Below the pieces are notes generated by a model that worked only from the letters and a program-made list of their open reading frames with translations, was not told where the DNA came from and did not search any database. Below, one piece after another: positions 51,576 to 60,498 of a stretch of 64,000 nucleotides of DNA. Position numbers and translations under genes: made by a program. The DNA comes from Clostridiales bacterium (GTDB taxonomy: Bacteria; Bacillota; Clostridia; Peptostreptococcales; Anaerovoracaceae), in NCBI GenBank assembly GCA_009776955.1, contig WRMW01000008.1, positions 18,945 through 82,944 on the forward strand, read 5' to 3'. How positions within the stretch are numbered: the first letter of the stretch is position 1; every line of letters starts with the position of its first letter.

Positions 51576-54149
51576 TTACTTGTCCTCCATTAGCTGTTCG
51601 ACCTCGGCCATTTTGCCGTCGGCCAACTCCTTTGATATAAAGACTATACCACATTCTGGGCAGCGTTTGACCTCGTGGGAGAAAGTCATGCCCATATATG
51701 CGAACACTGTGTTTTTTTGTGCGAGAGGGATGTCGCACTTGGCGCAGATCCATTCGTTTTTGGGGGGGGTGATGGGGGGGTGACCAGGGGGTTGAGGGTG
51801 ACAGGTGGGGTCACTGGCGGCGGAGGTTGCTCCAGTCGCGGGGCGGTCACCGCCGGAAAAACGCATACGGTGGCTCCATGTGTCTATGATGGCGTAGGCT
51901 TGGGGTGTGTGTGCGGGAGCGGCGGCCGTGGGGGTGGCGGTCGGCGCCGTGTACTGCGCCCAGGTGGTAACGACATCGCGTATGAGGCAGCATTGCCGCA
52001 GTTCGCCGCCGTTCGGCGTTCCGTCCGGCAGGATAAAAAACTCGCCGCTTTGCTCGGCCTTGTATATCGCTTCTTTAAGGTCGTCGGCGAGTATAAGCCT
52101 GCCATCCATTTCGTGGGTGAGCGCAGGCGGGATGTCTATGCGCATGGCATCCCACAGGTTTTGGGCGGGGTCGTAGGCTTTGCCCTCGTAGAGCTCCATA
52201 AGCATGGCTTTGGTGCGTAATGCATTGTCGCGCCGTGCTTGCAGGCTTTCGCCTGCGGGGGTCTGCGGGTTTTGAGACCCGTCTGCCGATTCCGACAGCA
52301 CGAGGTCAAGTATATGCGCGTGCTCCTTGCCCTCCAAGGCGAAAGACCCTGCACAGTTCACGCAATACACTAGGTAGGGCGCTTCATCTGCCGAGCGTCT
52401 GTTTTCGACTATCACGTCGTACAGCTTAGGGTTCGCCGTTCGCATATGGCCGCCAAAGCCGCAGCAGCGGTTGCGTTCGGGAAGCTCGGTGAGTTTTATG
52501 CCGGCGTTTGTGGCGAGCTTGCGTACGGCCTGCTCCATTTCGGGGAAGTCTCTTGCGGTGCATGGGTCGAATACCGCATAGGGGGTGGCGGGGTCGTTTG
52601 CCACGGCGGGCGTTGCGGGGCTGCCTTTGCGTGTTGCGGCATCCGTTTCCGCCAGCGCTTCATAAAGCGACACGATTTCGACTTCGGGCAGAAACTCTCC
52701 GAACAGACGCATACAATAGGCGCACGCAAGTATGAACACGGGCTTCCCTGCCGCTTCCCATCTTTCGCGTATATAATGAAGCTGTTTGCGGAAGATAGCG
52801 TCCTCGCCCGCCCAATACGCAGGGACGCCGCAGCAGTCGAGCAGCACGCCCGCCCCGTACGCTTCCATTAATATAGAGGTCGTTTTTTCCGTTTGTGCGG
52901 GCGAGCGGGCGCCGAGCTTGCAGCCCGGGAAGAATATATAGCGTCGGTCGCTTCGCGAAACACCGTCTGGCAGGCCGGGCGCAAAGTACGAGCCCTCCGT
53001 GCTATGCCATTCAAGATCCCTAAGCCAGAAGTCGTGGAAGCCTTTTGGGTGCTTCCCCGTTTCCGCTCGCCCTGTCCTCGCCATGTAGAACACCTTTTCT
53101 AGGTCTATGCCTACGGGGCAGACCGCCTTGCAATGCCCGCAGAGATTGCATGAATAGGTCTGGCGGGTGAGCGAGCATGCAGAGAAGGGCGGGGCTGATT
53201 TTGTGTCGGTATATGCTTCAAGGGCTATTTTCTGCGGCCTTTTGGTGTAGCGTCCCAGCATTTCGCAAGCGTCCATGCAGATACGGCAGTCGCAGCCCAT
53301 GCAGCGTGAGGCTTCGGCGGAGGCCTCCTCCTTGGTATAGCCCGCCTCGGGGTCTGCCGCGACCACAATCGCCTTGCTCGGCTCGCCCTTATGGGCGACA
53401 TAGTGCTTTTCCGGTTTGGGCGGCGTGTCGCTGTCTTTCGGCCATTCACCGATTTGAAGCCATGTTTCAAGGGCTTTTGATTTTTCGATGCCCGCGGCTA
53501 TGGCATCCACCGCTCTGGGAGCTTCCGCAGACTCATAGCCCGCCTCCTCATCCCCCGTGGCGAAGTGTACGTAGTCAAAGCCTTCGAGCGCGGGGTCATT
53601 CTCCCCCTCTATCTCACGCCCATAGACAAAGTCCACATTGACCTGCGAGAACTGACGTTCGACTTCCTCCAGAAACTCGGCAAACTTAGGGTGCGATGCC
53701 CAGGTATAGAGCGCCTGTCCGCCACGCTCGAACACGGTCACAGGGTAGGCTTTCTGCGCCATGTTGAGGGCGAGCGAAAGACCCGACAGCCCTGCGCCGA
53801 CTATCGCGATGCTTTGGTCGCGCGGCGGTATGCGGTAGGTCTCAGGGGCACGGTCCTTGGCGAATCGCACGGCGGCAGCCTCGATGGAGCGGATGTCTAT
53901 AGGATTATCGCTTTCTATATGCCCGCGCTGGCATTCCGTACGGCAGGGCGCCTCGCATAGTTCGCTTACTATGGCGGGGAAAACCACGGCGTTGCGGTAG
54001 AGCTTGTACGCGAGCCCCCACTTCCCGTCGCGTGCGCGCGCCAGGAAAGTCCTTACGTCAAAGAAGAAAGGGCAGGGATGCGAACACGACGCGGGCTCCC
54101 CATGGAAGCACCGCGCCGTAATTGCTGTTGTGTCCTCTTGTCTCAACAC
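51576..54149 (-). CDS. Dicluster-binding flavin/Fe-S oxidoreductase fused to a DVU_1557-type redox domain
   Basis: 857 residues; GTG 54149 has no clear ribosome site, so translation is probably coupled to the upstream oxidoreductase (15 bases). The N-terminus has CFHGEPASCSHPCPFFFDVRTF and CEAPCRTECQR (GltD-like Fe-S domain), then an FAD module SIAIVGAGLSGLSLAL. Next are CMGCDCRICMDAC and CNLCGHCKAVCPVG cluster sites, and CCG-type motifs CCGVPAYW and CCGFGGHM. The end WSHRMRF matches how DVU_1558-family proteins close. After a Pro/Ala/Thr-rich linker comes a small domain with CAKCDIPL and CPECGIVF, normally the separate DVU_1557 protein. It presumably carries electrons from the molybdenum aldehyde oxidoreductase. 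Confidence 0.83.
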   Translation of the reverse strand: MLRQEDTTAITARCFHGEPASCSHPCPFFFDVRTFLARARDGKWGLAYKLYRNAVVFPAIVSELCEAPCRTECQRGHIESDNPIDIRSIEAAAVRFAKDRAPETYRIPPRDQSIAIVGAGLSGLSLALNMAQKAYPVTVFERGGQALYTWASHPKFAEFLEEVERQFSQVNVDFVYGREIEGENDPALEGFDYVHFATGDEEAGYESAEAPRAVDAIAAGIEKSKALETWLQIGEWPKDSDTPPKPEKHYVAHKGEPSKAIVVAADPEAGYTKEEASAEASRCMGCDCRICMDACEMLGRYTKRPQKIALEAYTDTKSAPPFSACSLTRQTYSCNLCGHCKAVCPVGIDLEKVFYMARTGRAETGKHPKGFHDFWLRDLEWHSTEGSYFAPGLPDGVSRSDRRYIFFPGCKLGARSPAQTEKTTSILMEAYGAGVLLDCCGVPAYWAGEDAIFRKQLHYIRERWEAAGKPVFILACAYCMRLFGEFLPEVEIVSLYEALAETDAATRKGSPATPAVANDPATPYAVFDPCTARDFPEMEQAVRKLATNAGIKLTELPERNRCCGFGGHMRTANPKLYDVIVENRRSADEAPYLVYCVNCAGSFALEGKEHAHILDLVLSESADGSQNPQTPAGESLQARRDNALRTKAMLMELYEGKAYDPAQNLWDAMRIDIPPALTHEMDGRLILADDLKEAIYKAEQSGEFFILPDGTPNGGELRQCCLIRDVVTTWAQYTAPTATPTAAAPAHTPQAYAIIDTWSHRMRFSGGDRPATGATSAASDPTCHPQPPGHPPITPPKNEWICAKCDIPLAQKNTVFAYMGMTFSHEVKRCPECGIVFISKELADGKMAEVEQLMEDK

Positions 54150-54164
54150 GCCACGCGATCAGGA

Positions 54165-57011
54165 CTAATGGCCGATATTGATCGGGTTGTCCTTGATGAA
54201 TTGCAATTCTTCCTCAAACTCCGAGCCGAGGAAGTATTTTGGCGGGGTAAGGCTTTCGCCTTTCTGCACCTTTTCCCATCCGGCCTTCACCTTGTCCGGC
54301 GTAGCAGGCAGCTCGTAGACGCGGACGCCTGTGGCGTTGTTGATGCCGTTGATGACCGCCATATGTTGCGAGCATTGGAAGTCCTCGGAGCAGCCGCAAG
54401 AGCCGAACGGCCCTTCGGGGCGCGGGTTCTCGACGAAGATAAGCTGCATATCGTCCGGCGTGTCCGTCGCCGTCGGCACGCCGCAGCCGATCATATTGTC
54501 GTACTTCTTCTCGGGGTGGTAGTTCTCCGACAGGGCGAAGCCTATAGAGTGGGACAGCCCGCCGTAGCCCTGGCCCTCGACCGAGAGCATATTGCCGACG
54601 GTGCCCACGTCCGCGACCGTCGTGTACCGCAGCACTTTCGTCTTGCCTGTTTCGACGTCCACCTCGACGAGTGCGGCGTTGACCGCATACATATACGTGG
54701 GGTTCTTCTCGCCCTGGCCCGTGTTGGGGTGGAGACCTGGTGGCAGGCCGATATTGAACTGGTCGTAGTGGCCGATATACTTGGTCGGAATGTTCTCGGC
54801 CGCCATTTCGTCGTGGGTGCGGTAAGTGCCGTCCGCCTTACGCATCGCGTCCATAAGCTGGTTTGCCGCGTCGATGGTGGCTCTGCCGTTCATGTAATGG
54901 GAACGGGAGGCTGCCGAAAGGCCTGAGTCAGGGCATTTGTGGCTGTCGTTCATCACGAGCCGCATCTGGGACGCCTTGACGCCGAGCGGCTCAAGCGCCT
55001 TGACCGCAAGCGTGAGTGCGCCTATGTCGCCGCCTTGCCCGACGTCCTGCCATGTGTTGTAGTGCGTGAAAGTGCCGTCAGGGTTGAGACCGAGCGCCAC
55101 TTCGCTCTTGTCGAACATTCCGATGGTGACGATAAAGCCGCCCATGCTCATGCCGACGCCAAGCTTGCGTCCGTCCTTCTTGCCGGCTTCCGCCTGCGCC
55201 TTGTACTCGTCGTAGACGGGCTTTATCTTTTCGAGCAGGTCTGGATAATAATAATCGTGGTAGGGGCAGCTGTTTATGGTGAGGTCGCCTTCGCGAGCTG
55301 CGTTCTTGTAGCGGAACTCCCACGGATCCATGCCCACGGCCTCTGCGGCCATGTCGATCAAGGCCTCTGTGGTCGTGTAGATCTGCGGCGAGCCGAAGCC
55401 CCTGTATGCGGTGTTGAAGTTGTGGTTGGACGAGCCGCCGCGGGCAAGCGCCTTGAAGTTCGGGATGTTGTAGCCGTGGAATCCGACCGACACCAAGTTG
55501 TTGAATATCTTGGAGCCGACTATGGCGTAGGCGCCGTGGTCGAGCGCGATGTCGTACTCGGCCGCGACTATCTTGCCGTCCTTGCCGACCGCTATGCGTG
55601 CGTTCGAGAACGTTGCCGAACGCTTGCCGCTGTTGTGGTTGAACTCCTTGTAAGTCATGGTCATCGTGCAGGGGCGCTTGAGCACCATCACCGCCGCAGC
55701 GACGAGCGCCATGCTGTTTGGCGTCGTGGAATAGCCGAAAGAGCCGCCTGTCGGGTTCATAACGAGGCGAAGCTTTTCTTCGTCCATGCCGAGGGCGTGC
55801 GCGATATGCTCGCGGTTCTCGCCTATGGCTTGCGACTTGCAGAGGATTGTAAGGTTGCCCTCGCTGTCATAGAAACCTTGAAGCACGTCAGGCTCTATTG
55901 GCAGATGCGGCTCGTGCTGGCTGTAAAACGAGCCTTCCGCCACGATAAGCCCGTCATCCTCAAATACCTCAAGCGTGTCCCTGCCCTTGAATACGGGTTG
56001 CTCCAAGTAAAAGTTCGGCAGATCTTTGTGGAGCTGTATGGCGTTGGGCATAAAGGACTCGACGATGTTCGCATAGGACGGCAGGGGTTCGATGTCGCAC
56101 TTGACCGCAAGGGCGGCGGCACGGGCCTCTTTCTCCGTCTCGGCGCAGACCAGAGCAAGCACGTCACCCATGCGGCTGAACTTCTCGCCGCAGATGATGG
56201 GGAACTCCGTGATGCCCTTGCCCTTGGTACGCGGGATGACCGCCGGGAAGTCTATATTGTTCGTGCCGGGGATGTCCTTTGCGAGCATCACCTTCACGAC
56301 GCCGGGCATCTTCTCGGCTTCGCTTATGTCGATATTCTTTATCTTGCCGTGCGTCGTCTCGCTGTACACGCCGACGAGGTGGAGCGTGCCTTCAGGCATC
56401 TTGAGCTTCACGTCATCGCCATAGTCGGTAAGGCCGGTGACCTTGCCGAGCGCGGCAGGGCGCGGATGCCTGCTGCCGTAAATCTCCTTTTCGCCCTCGA
56501 AGTCATAGGTGATGTCGGCCATGGTCTTTTCGCCGCGCATCACCGCCGCCGCTTCCATGACGGCGTCGACGATGGGTTTGTAGCCCGTGCAGCGGCAGAT
56601 ATTGTTGTTCTTCTTGAACCAGTCGCGTATATCCTCGCGGGTCGGCGAGGGGTTTTCCGTGAGCAGCGCGAAGGCCGACACGATAAAGCCCGGCGAGCAG
56701 AAGCCGCATTGCACGCCGCCGTATGTGATGAAGGCCTGCTGCAGAGGGTGCAGCCTGCCAGGCGCTCCGATACCTTCGATGGTGAGGATGTCGCAATGTT
56801 CGTCGACCTTTGAAATCTTGCGGGTGCAGCTGCGGACGGTCTTGCCATCCACCAGCACCGTGCATGCGCCGCAGACGCCGATATTGCAGCCGACCTTGAC
56901 GCCGGTAAGGCCGATCCTGCGTAGCACCCCCGCTAGAGTGTCCTTCTCCGTGTCCACGACAGCGTAGCGCTCGACGCCGTTGATATTGAAAGTCCTTCTC
57001 TCAAGTGTCAT
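54165..57011 (-). CDS. Molybdenum aldehyde oxidoreductase (MOP/DVU_1559 type)
   Basis: 948 residues, ATG 57011 behind AAGGAGAG. It oxidises aldehydes to carboxylic acids using a molybdopterin-cytosine-dinucleotide centre. Residues 1-160 hold the plant-type 2Fe-2S motif CNIGVCGACTVLVDGKTVRSC and the second 2Fe-2S motif CGFCSPGF...CRCTGY. The remaining 780 residues are the Mo domain, with GSRHPRPAALGKVTGLTDYGDD, GGSFGYS, AYRGFGSPQ and GQGGDIG, ending with GQGYGGLSHSIGFALSE near the catalytic-Glu region. It has no FAD domain, as in Desulfovibrio MOP, and so needs a separate electron acceptor, most likely the next gene. The adjacent alcohol dehydrogenase could supply the aldehyde. Confidence 0.9.
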   Translation of the reverse strand: MTLERRTFNINGVERYAVVDTEKDTLAGVLRRIGLTGVKVGCNIGVCGACTVLVDGKTVRSCTRKISKVDEHCDILTIEGIGAPGRLHPLQQAFITYGGVQCGFCSPGFIVSAFALLTENPSPTREDIRDWFKKNNNICRCTGYKPIVDAVMEAAAVMRGEKTMADITYDFEGEKEIYGSRHPRPAALGKVTGLTDYGDDVKLKMPEGTLHLVGVYSETTHGKIKNIDISEAEKMPGVVKVMLAKDIPGTNNIDFPAVIPRTKGKGITEFPIICGEKFSRMGDVLALVCAETEKEARAAALAVKCDIEPLPSYANIVESFMPNAIQLHKDLPNFYLEQPVFKGRDTLEVFEDDGLIVAEGSFYSQHEPHLPIEPDVLQGFYDSEGNLTILCKSQAIGENREHIAHALGMDEEKLRLVMNPTGGSFGYSTTPNSMALVAAAVMVLKRPCTMTMTYKEFNHNSGKRSATFSNARIAVGKDGKIVAAEYDIALDHGAYAIVGSKIFNNLVSVGFHGYNIPNFKALARGGSSNHNFNTAYRGFGSPQIYTTTEALIDMAAEAVGMDPWEFRYKNAAREGDLTINSCPYHDYYYPDLLEKIKPVYDEYKAQAEAGKKDGRKLGVGMSMGGFIVTIGMFDKSEVALGLNPDGTFTHYNTWQDVGQGGDIGALTLAVKALEPLGVKASQMRLVMNDSHKCPDSGLSAASRSHYMNGRATIDAANQLMDAMRKADGTYRTHDEMAAENIPTKYIGHYDQFNIGLPPGLHPNTGQGEKNPTYMYAVNAALVEVDVETGKTKVLRYTTVADVGTVGNMLSVEGQGYGGLSHSIGFALSENYHPEKKYDNMIGCGVPTATDTPDDMQLIFVENPRPEGPFGSCGCSEDFQCSQHMAVINGINNATGVRVYELPATPDKVKAGWEKVQKGESLTPPKYFLGSEFEEELQFIKDNPINIGH

Positions 57012-57064
57012 ATTTTCTCTCCTTCGTTAAATTTACCCAATTCATACCTTATATTATGCATCCC

Positions 57065-58243
57065 TTAAAAATCAATATCGGTGCCGTCGTAAATGCATTG
57101 CAGCACCTTCTTCATCGTATCAAGCTCAATCTTGCGCGGGTTGCTTATAAGCAGCTCGTCCTTCATGGCGTTGGCGGCTATTTCGTCCAGCTTTGCGTTC
57201 CATTCCGCTTCCGGTATGCCGTATTCCTTGAGGCTCTTCGGCGAGCCGAGGGAGCTTGCGAAAGCCCGTACCTTGCTGACAAGGCCGGCAACGAGCTCAT
57301 CGTCCGTGGCGCCGCACACACCTACATACCTTGCCATCGCGACGTACTTCGCCTTGGCTTCCGGCATCGTGCTGTTGTATTGGATGACATAGGGTATGTA
57401 GATCGAGTTGGCGAGCCCGTGCGGGATATGCCCATCGTCGAACATCCCGCCTGTCTTATGCGCCATGGCGTGGCTGAGGCCGAGCATCGAGCTTGTGAAC
57501 GCCATGCCTGCTAGGCACTGTGCATAGTGCATCGCCTCTCTCGCGCCGGGGTCGCCTTCGTAGGCTGCGGACAATGTGTCAAATACGATCTTGGATGCAT
57601 ACAGCGCGTCCGCGTCCGAGAACGGGGAGGCAAACCTTGCGACAAAAGCTTCCAAAGAATGCGAGAGCGCATCGAGCCCTGTGTGCGCCGTAAGCGTCTT
57701 TGGCATGGTGTCCGTGGTGTCTGGGTCAAGTATGGCAATGTCAGGAATGATGTCGAAGCCGGCAACGCCAAACTTGATGCCCGTCGAATAATCACATACG
57801 ACGCTTGCATTCGTGACCTCGCTGCCCGTCCCGGATGTCGTCGGAATCGCGACGAAACGCGCCTTGTTCCTCAAGGGGGGCATATTGAATGGATTGATAT
57901 TGAAGATGTCGGCGTCCGGATGCTCGTACAGCACCCACATGGCCTTGGCAGCGTCCATGGGAGAGCCCCCGCCGATAGGGATGATCCAGTCAGGCCCGAA
58001 GGCTTGCATCTCCGCTGCGCCTCTCTGGACGGTCTCGACGGATGGGTCTGGCTCCACGCCCTCGAAGATATAGACTTCAAGTCCGGCCTCTTTCAGATAG
58101 CCTGTCGCTTTGTCAAGCACGCCGGATTTTCTTACCGAGCTGCCGCCCATGACGATAAACGCTTTCTTCCCGTCAAGCGTCTTAAGCGCGTCCAGACAGC
58201 CGCGTCCAAAATAGATGTCCCTTGGTGTAGTGATTCTTGGCAT
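57065..58243 (-). CDS. Iron-containing alcohol dehydrogenase
   Basis: 392 residues, ATG 58243 behind AGGAGGA. It is a group III, metal-dependent NAD(P)-linked dehydrogenase. The N-terminal nucleotide domain has IIPIGGGSPMDAAKAMW, and TTSGTGSEVTNASVV follows. The metal site shows HTGLDALSHSLEAFVA, GLSHAMAHKTGGMFDDGHIPHGLANS with the conserved His/Asp ligands. It is the first gene of the minus operon, followed by the aldehyde oxidoreductase, which fits a two-step alcohol to aldehyde to acid oxidation, or the reverse for the first step. Confidence 0.92.
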   Translation of the reverse strand: MPRITTPRDIYFGRGCLDALKTLDGKKAFIVMGGSSVRKSGVLDKATGYLKEAGLEVYIFEGVEPDPSVETVQRGAAEMQAFGPDWIIPIGGGSPMDAAKAMWVLYEHPDADIFNINPFNMPPLRNKARFVAIPTTSGTGSEVTNASVVCDYSTGIKFGVAGFDIIPDIAILDPDTTDTMPKTLTAHTGLDALSHSLEAFVARFASPFSDADALYASKIVFDTLSAAYEGDPGAREAMHYAQCLAGMAFTSSMLGLSHAMAHKTGGMFDDGHIPHGLANSIYIPYVIQYNSTMPEAKAKYVAMARYVGVCGATDDELVAGLVSKVRAFASSLGSPKSLKEYGIPEAEWNAKLDEIAANAMKDELLISNPRKIELDTMKKVLQCIYDGTDIDF

Positions 58244-58270
58244 ATTTTCATCCTCCTGTATAACTCAAAC

Positions 58271-58286
58271 ACTGAACTAATTCGGT
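58271..58286. promoter_or_regulatory. Candidate TetR operator, copy 2
   Basis: ACTGAACTAATTCGGT, followed by GAA, nearly repeats the element at 46389-46404. It lies 28 bases upstream of the adh start codon, just downstream of AT-rich -10 candidates (TATAGAATATATT on minus). Placement again suits repression. Confidence 0.65.
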
Positions 58287-58317
58287 GAATATATTCTATA
58301 TCATGCAGGGCGCAAGT

Positions 58318-59217
58318 TCAAACGGTCTTTTCAGAGCGTCTGATATATTCAAATAGATACATTTGGGCGATGCCGCTCCACGGCGCGAAGTGGTTTTGGG
58401 CATATTCGCGCATGGCGTCGTGGTCGTCTTCCGGTATGCCGTAAAGCTGATGCATGGCACGTGCCACCCATACGTCGACAGGGAAGATGTCGGCTTTCTT
58501 CATTGAAAAGAGCATTACGCAATGTGCCACTTTAGGGCCGACGCCCGGCAGGGATAGCAAGTATTCCTCGGCTCTTTCCGATGTCGCCTTGTCCGCCGTG
58601 TCCAGAAACACCCCGCCGTCTATATTTATCCGCCTCGCCGTCTCGGCGATATATTGCGCGCGGTAGCCTAGCTTGCAAAGATCAAGCTCGTCCACGGTCG
58701 CATCCGCAAGCTCGGCGATGGCAGGGAACGAATAAAGCTCCCTGTCCCCGAAGCGTCCTATCTTCTCCCCGAAGCGCTCGCACATGTCCTCGATGCAACC
58801 GCGTATGCGCGGGATGTTTGAGTTTTGCGAGATTATGAAAGAGACAAGCGTCTCCCACGGCTCCTGATTGAGCACGCGCAGCCCGCCTGCCGCCAGGATC
58901 GCCTTTTCCATCACGGAATCTTTGTCCGACAATGTACGCTTTATCTCTTTGTAGTCACGGTCAAGGTCTAGGTATTCTCGCCAGAACCTTAGCCGTAGAG
59001 CATCGCTGCCCTCATTCAGGTAATTGCTCCATATTGTGAGAGTGTCCTCTTCATTATTATATGAGATATTTGCGAAGCAGCCACGGACGACGCCGGTATA
59101 GCTTCCGTCGTGCTCGCATACGAAGCGGAAGCACTGGCCGGACTCGAAAATCTGCGCCGTGTCAAAATCGCGCACGTCCTCAAGGACAAGTTTGTTCAGC
59201 TCGCTGTTTCCGGCCAT
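58318..59217 (-). CDS. ogg: 8-oxoguanine DNA glycosylase (OGG1-type)
   Basis: 299 residues. It removes oxidised guanine and nicks the abasic site. The N-terminal OGG domain (DFDTAQIFESGQCFRF) is followed by the helix-hairpin-helix-GPD core: LPGVGPKVAHCVMLFSMKKADIFPVDVWVARAMHQLYG, which contains the catalytic Lys (GPKVA) and Asp (VDVWV). NPxx-like RIRGCIEDMCERFG precedes it. Its start overlaps the P-loop/Asp23 gene by 22 bases. This eukaryote-like OGG1 branch occurs in many clostridia. Confidence 0.92.
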   Translation of the reverse strand: MAGNSELNKLVLEDVRDFDTAQIFESGQCFRFVCEHDGSYTGVVRGCFANISYNNEEDTLTIWSNYLNEGSDALRLRFWREYLDLDRDYKEIKRTLSDKDSVMEKAILAAGGLRVLNQEPWETLVSFIISQNSNIPRIRGCIEDMCERFGEKIGRFGDRELYSFPAIAELADATVDELDLCKLGYRAQYIAETARRINIDGGVFLDTADKATSERAEEYLLSLPGVGPKVAHCVMLFSMKKADIFPVDVWVARAMHQLYGIPEDDHDAMREYAQNHFAPWSGIAQMYLFEYIRRSEKTV

Positions 59218-60020
59218 GACAGGTCCTCTATCACAATGTCCGCACCGATAACGAACATCGCGGTCATATTTTCGATGTTTTCGCGGACAGCGACTTGAAA
59301 TTCGTGAGCCGCTTCAAGGATGGGGCGGCCTGCCAGCACGATGATGCCTATGTCGATGATGACCCCATCCTGTCTTTTCCGCACGAATACGGAGTGGATG
59401 CCTGCGATGTCCGCCATGCCGTCCGCAGTGATGCGTACTATGTCCCTTATTGCGATATCCGAAATCGTGAAGCTTCCGAAATAGCTGAATGTCGGTCGCA
59501 CCACCGAGCGTTCCGTCGCAAGCGCACGCCCGTCGCGTATGTCCTTGAGTATTTTGAGCGGGTGCAGGAAGTATCCCGAAAAGTCGCGTTTCACTTCGAG
59601 CGTCGGCGCCGGTATTATATGCTGGCCGAGTTCGTTCCGCCGGTACTTTGCGAGCCTGCGTTCATCCTCGGTCGTGAGGCTTTCGATATACACGCGCTCA
59701 TCGACAGGGCGGAGCCCCAGCCTTTCCGTGATTTGGTCCACCATGCGGTCGCTCGTCCCTATCACGAGCAGTGCTTCCGGCACGGTTTTCGCAATTGCGT
59801 CCGCAACCTCATCCCTATGGTCGTCGCTCGAAAACAATGCGGTCTTTATCGCTCCTACTTTTGTCGCCTGCCGCTTTGCCGACATGCCCGCAAGCACCGT
59901 CCCTTTCTTTATAAAGAGCCCGTCGTCTATGATGCACTCGATGCCTTCGCGCTCGCACAGCCCTATTGCCTGAAAGCTCTTGCCGGTCCCGCTCTTTCCT
60001 ATCAACCCAAAAATCTTCAT
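59196..60020 (-). CDS. P-loop NTPase fused to an Asp23/Gls24-like domain
   Basis: 274 residues from ATG 60020 (MKIFGLIGKSGTGKS); the longer TTG version has no ribosome site. The P-loop GKSGTGKS (8-15) is followed by IDDGLFIKKG, KRQATKVGAIKTALF and VLVIGTSDRM-type strands, a compact kinase-like domain. The last 90 residues (TFSYFGSFTISDIAIRDIVR ... VQVAVRENIENMTAMFV) match the Asp23/Gls24 fold, which in Firmicutes associates with the cell envelope and stress response. I know this fusion as a conserved clostridial protein of unknown role. Neighbours are ogg downstream and acpP divergent. The reaction is not known. Confidence 0.75.
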   Translation of the reverse strand: MKIFGLIGKSGTGKSFQAIGLCEREGIECIIDDGLFIKKGTVLAGMSAKRQATKVGAIKTALFSSDDHRDEVADAIAKTVPEALLVIGTSDRMVDQITERLGLRPVDERVYIESLTTEDERRLAKYRRNELGQHIIPAPTLEVKRDFSGYFLHPLKILKDIRDGRALATERSVVRPTFSYFGSFTISDIAIRDIVRITADGMADIAGIHSVFVRKRQDGVIIDIGIIVLAGRPILEAAHEFQVAVRENIENMTAMFVIGADIVIEDLSWPETAS

Positions 60021-60049
60021 GCCTATATTTTCGTATAGTTTTGACAATA

Positions 60050-60078
60050 TTGCAATCTTTCATGATATTGGGTAAAAT
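60050..60078 (+). promoter_or_regulatory. Predicted acpP promoter
   Basis: TTGCAA (60050-60055), a 17-base spacer and TAAAAT (60073-60078), about 60 bases ahead of acpP. A TTGACA at 60041 is an alternative -35 with a poorer -10. Confidence 0.55.
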
Positions 60079-60139
60079 AGCTTTTGGAATTTTAGTATTG
60101 GCATGTAGTGTTGTGCGCTTTGCGCGGAGGATGAAACAA

Positions 60140-60370
60140 ATGACGTTTGAGAAAATCAAAGAAATAATCGCTACCAAGATTCAAGTGGACGAGGACAAGA
60201 TCACCCCTGAAACGAGCCTTATGAAAGACCTTGAGGCTGACTCGCTTGACGCGGTCGAAATCATCATGGGCATCGAAGAGGAGTTCGATATCGAGATTCC
60301 TGATTCCGCGGCGGAGAGCTTTGAGTGCGTCGGCGATATCGCAAAGTTCGTGGAGTCCAAGATAAGCTAA
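60140..60370 (+). CDS. acpP: Acyl carrier protein
   Basis: 76 residues from ATG 60140, nine bases after GGAGG; an ATG at 60131 touches the ribosome site and is less likely, and the 134-residue listed ORF runs into the leader. It carries growing acyl chains on phosphopantetheine attached to Ser in the EADSLDAVEI motif. The acidic helix IMGIEEEFDIEIPDSAAE is typical. It is monocistronic, with its own promoter and a strong terminator; no fab genes adjoin. Confidence 0.95.
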   Translation: MTFEKIKEIIATKIQVDEDKITPETSLMKDLEADSLDAVEIIMGIEEEFDIEIPDSAAESFECVGDIAKFVESKIS

Positions 60371-60394
60371 GCGCTGCATCCTGGCAGAAAAAAC

Positions 60395-60426
60395 AAAGCA
60401 CGTGGCCTTCTTAGGCCCGTGCTTTT
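60395..60426 (+). terminator. Intrinsic terminator after acpP
   Basis: AAAGCACG-T-GGCC pairs with GGCC-CGTGCTTT around a six-base loop, followed by TTTT. It ends acpP transcription just before the promoter of the surface protein. Confidence 0.75.
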
Positions 60427-60437
60427 GCTTTGTGCGG

Positions 60438-60466
60438 TTGACAGTTGTGACCACGCCCTGTAATAT
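60438..60466 (+). promoter_or_regulatory. Promoter of the third surface protein
   Basis: A perfect TTGACA (60438-60443), a 17-base spacer and TAATAT (60461-60466), 32 bases ahead of the start codon. Confidence 0.75.
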
Positions 60467-60498
60467 TGTTGTAACACAAAGGGAGGCACGGAATCAGA

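Noticed and set aside
54939-56813. 624-residue plus-strand ORF opposite the aldehyde oxidoreductase
   Set aside because: The minus-strand protein has complete Fe-S and Mo-domain motifs; the opposite frame is low-information and His/Arg/Val-rich, typical of a GC-rich shadow.
59966-60370. 134-residue N-terminally extended acyl carrier protein
   Set aside because: The extension covers the promoter and leader; a ribosome site sits directly before ATG 60140 and normal ACP length is about 76.
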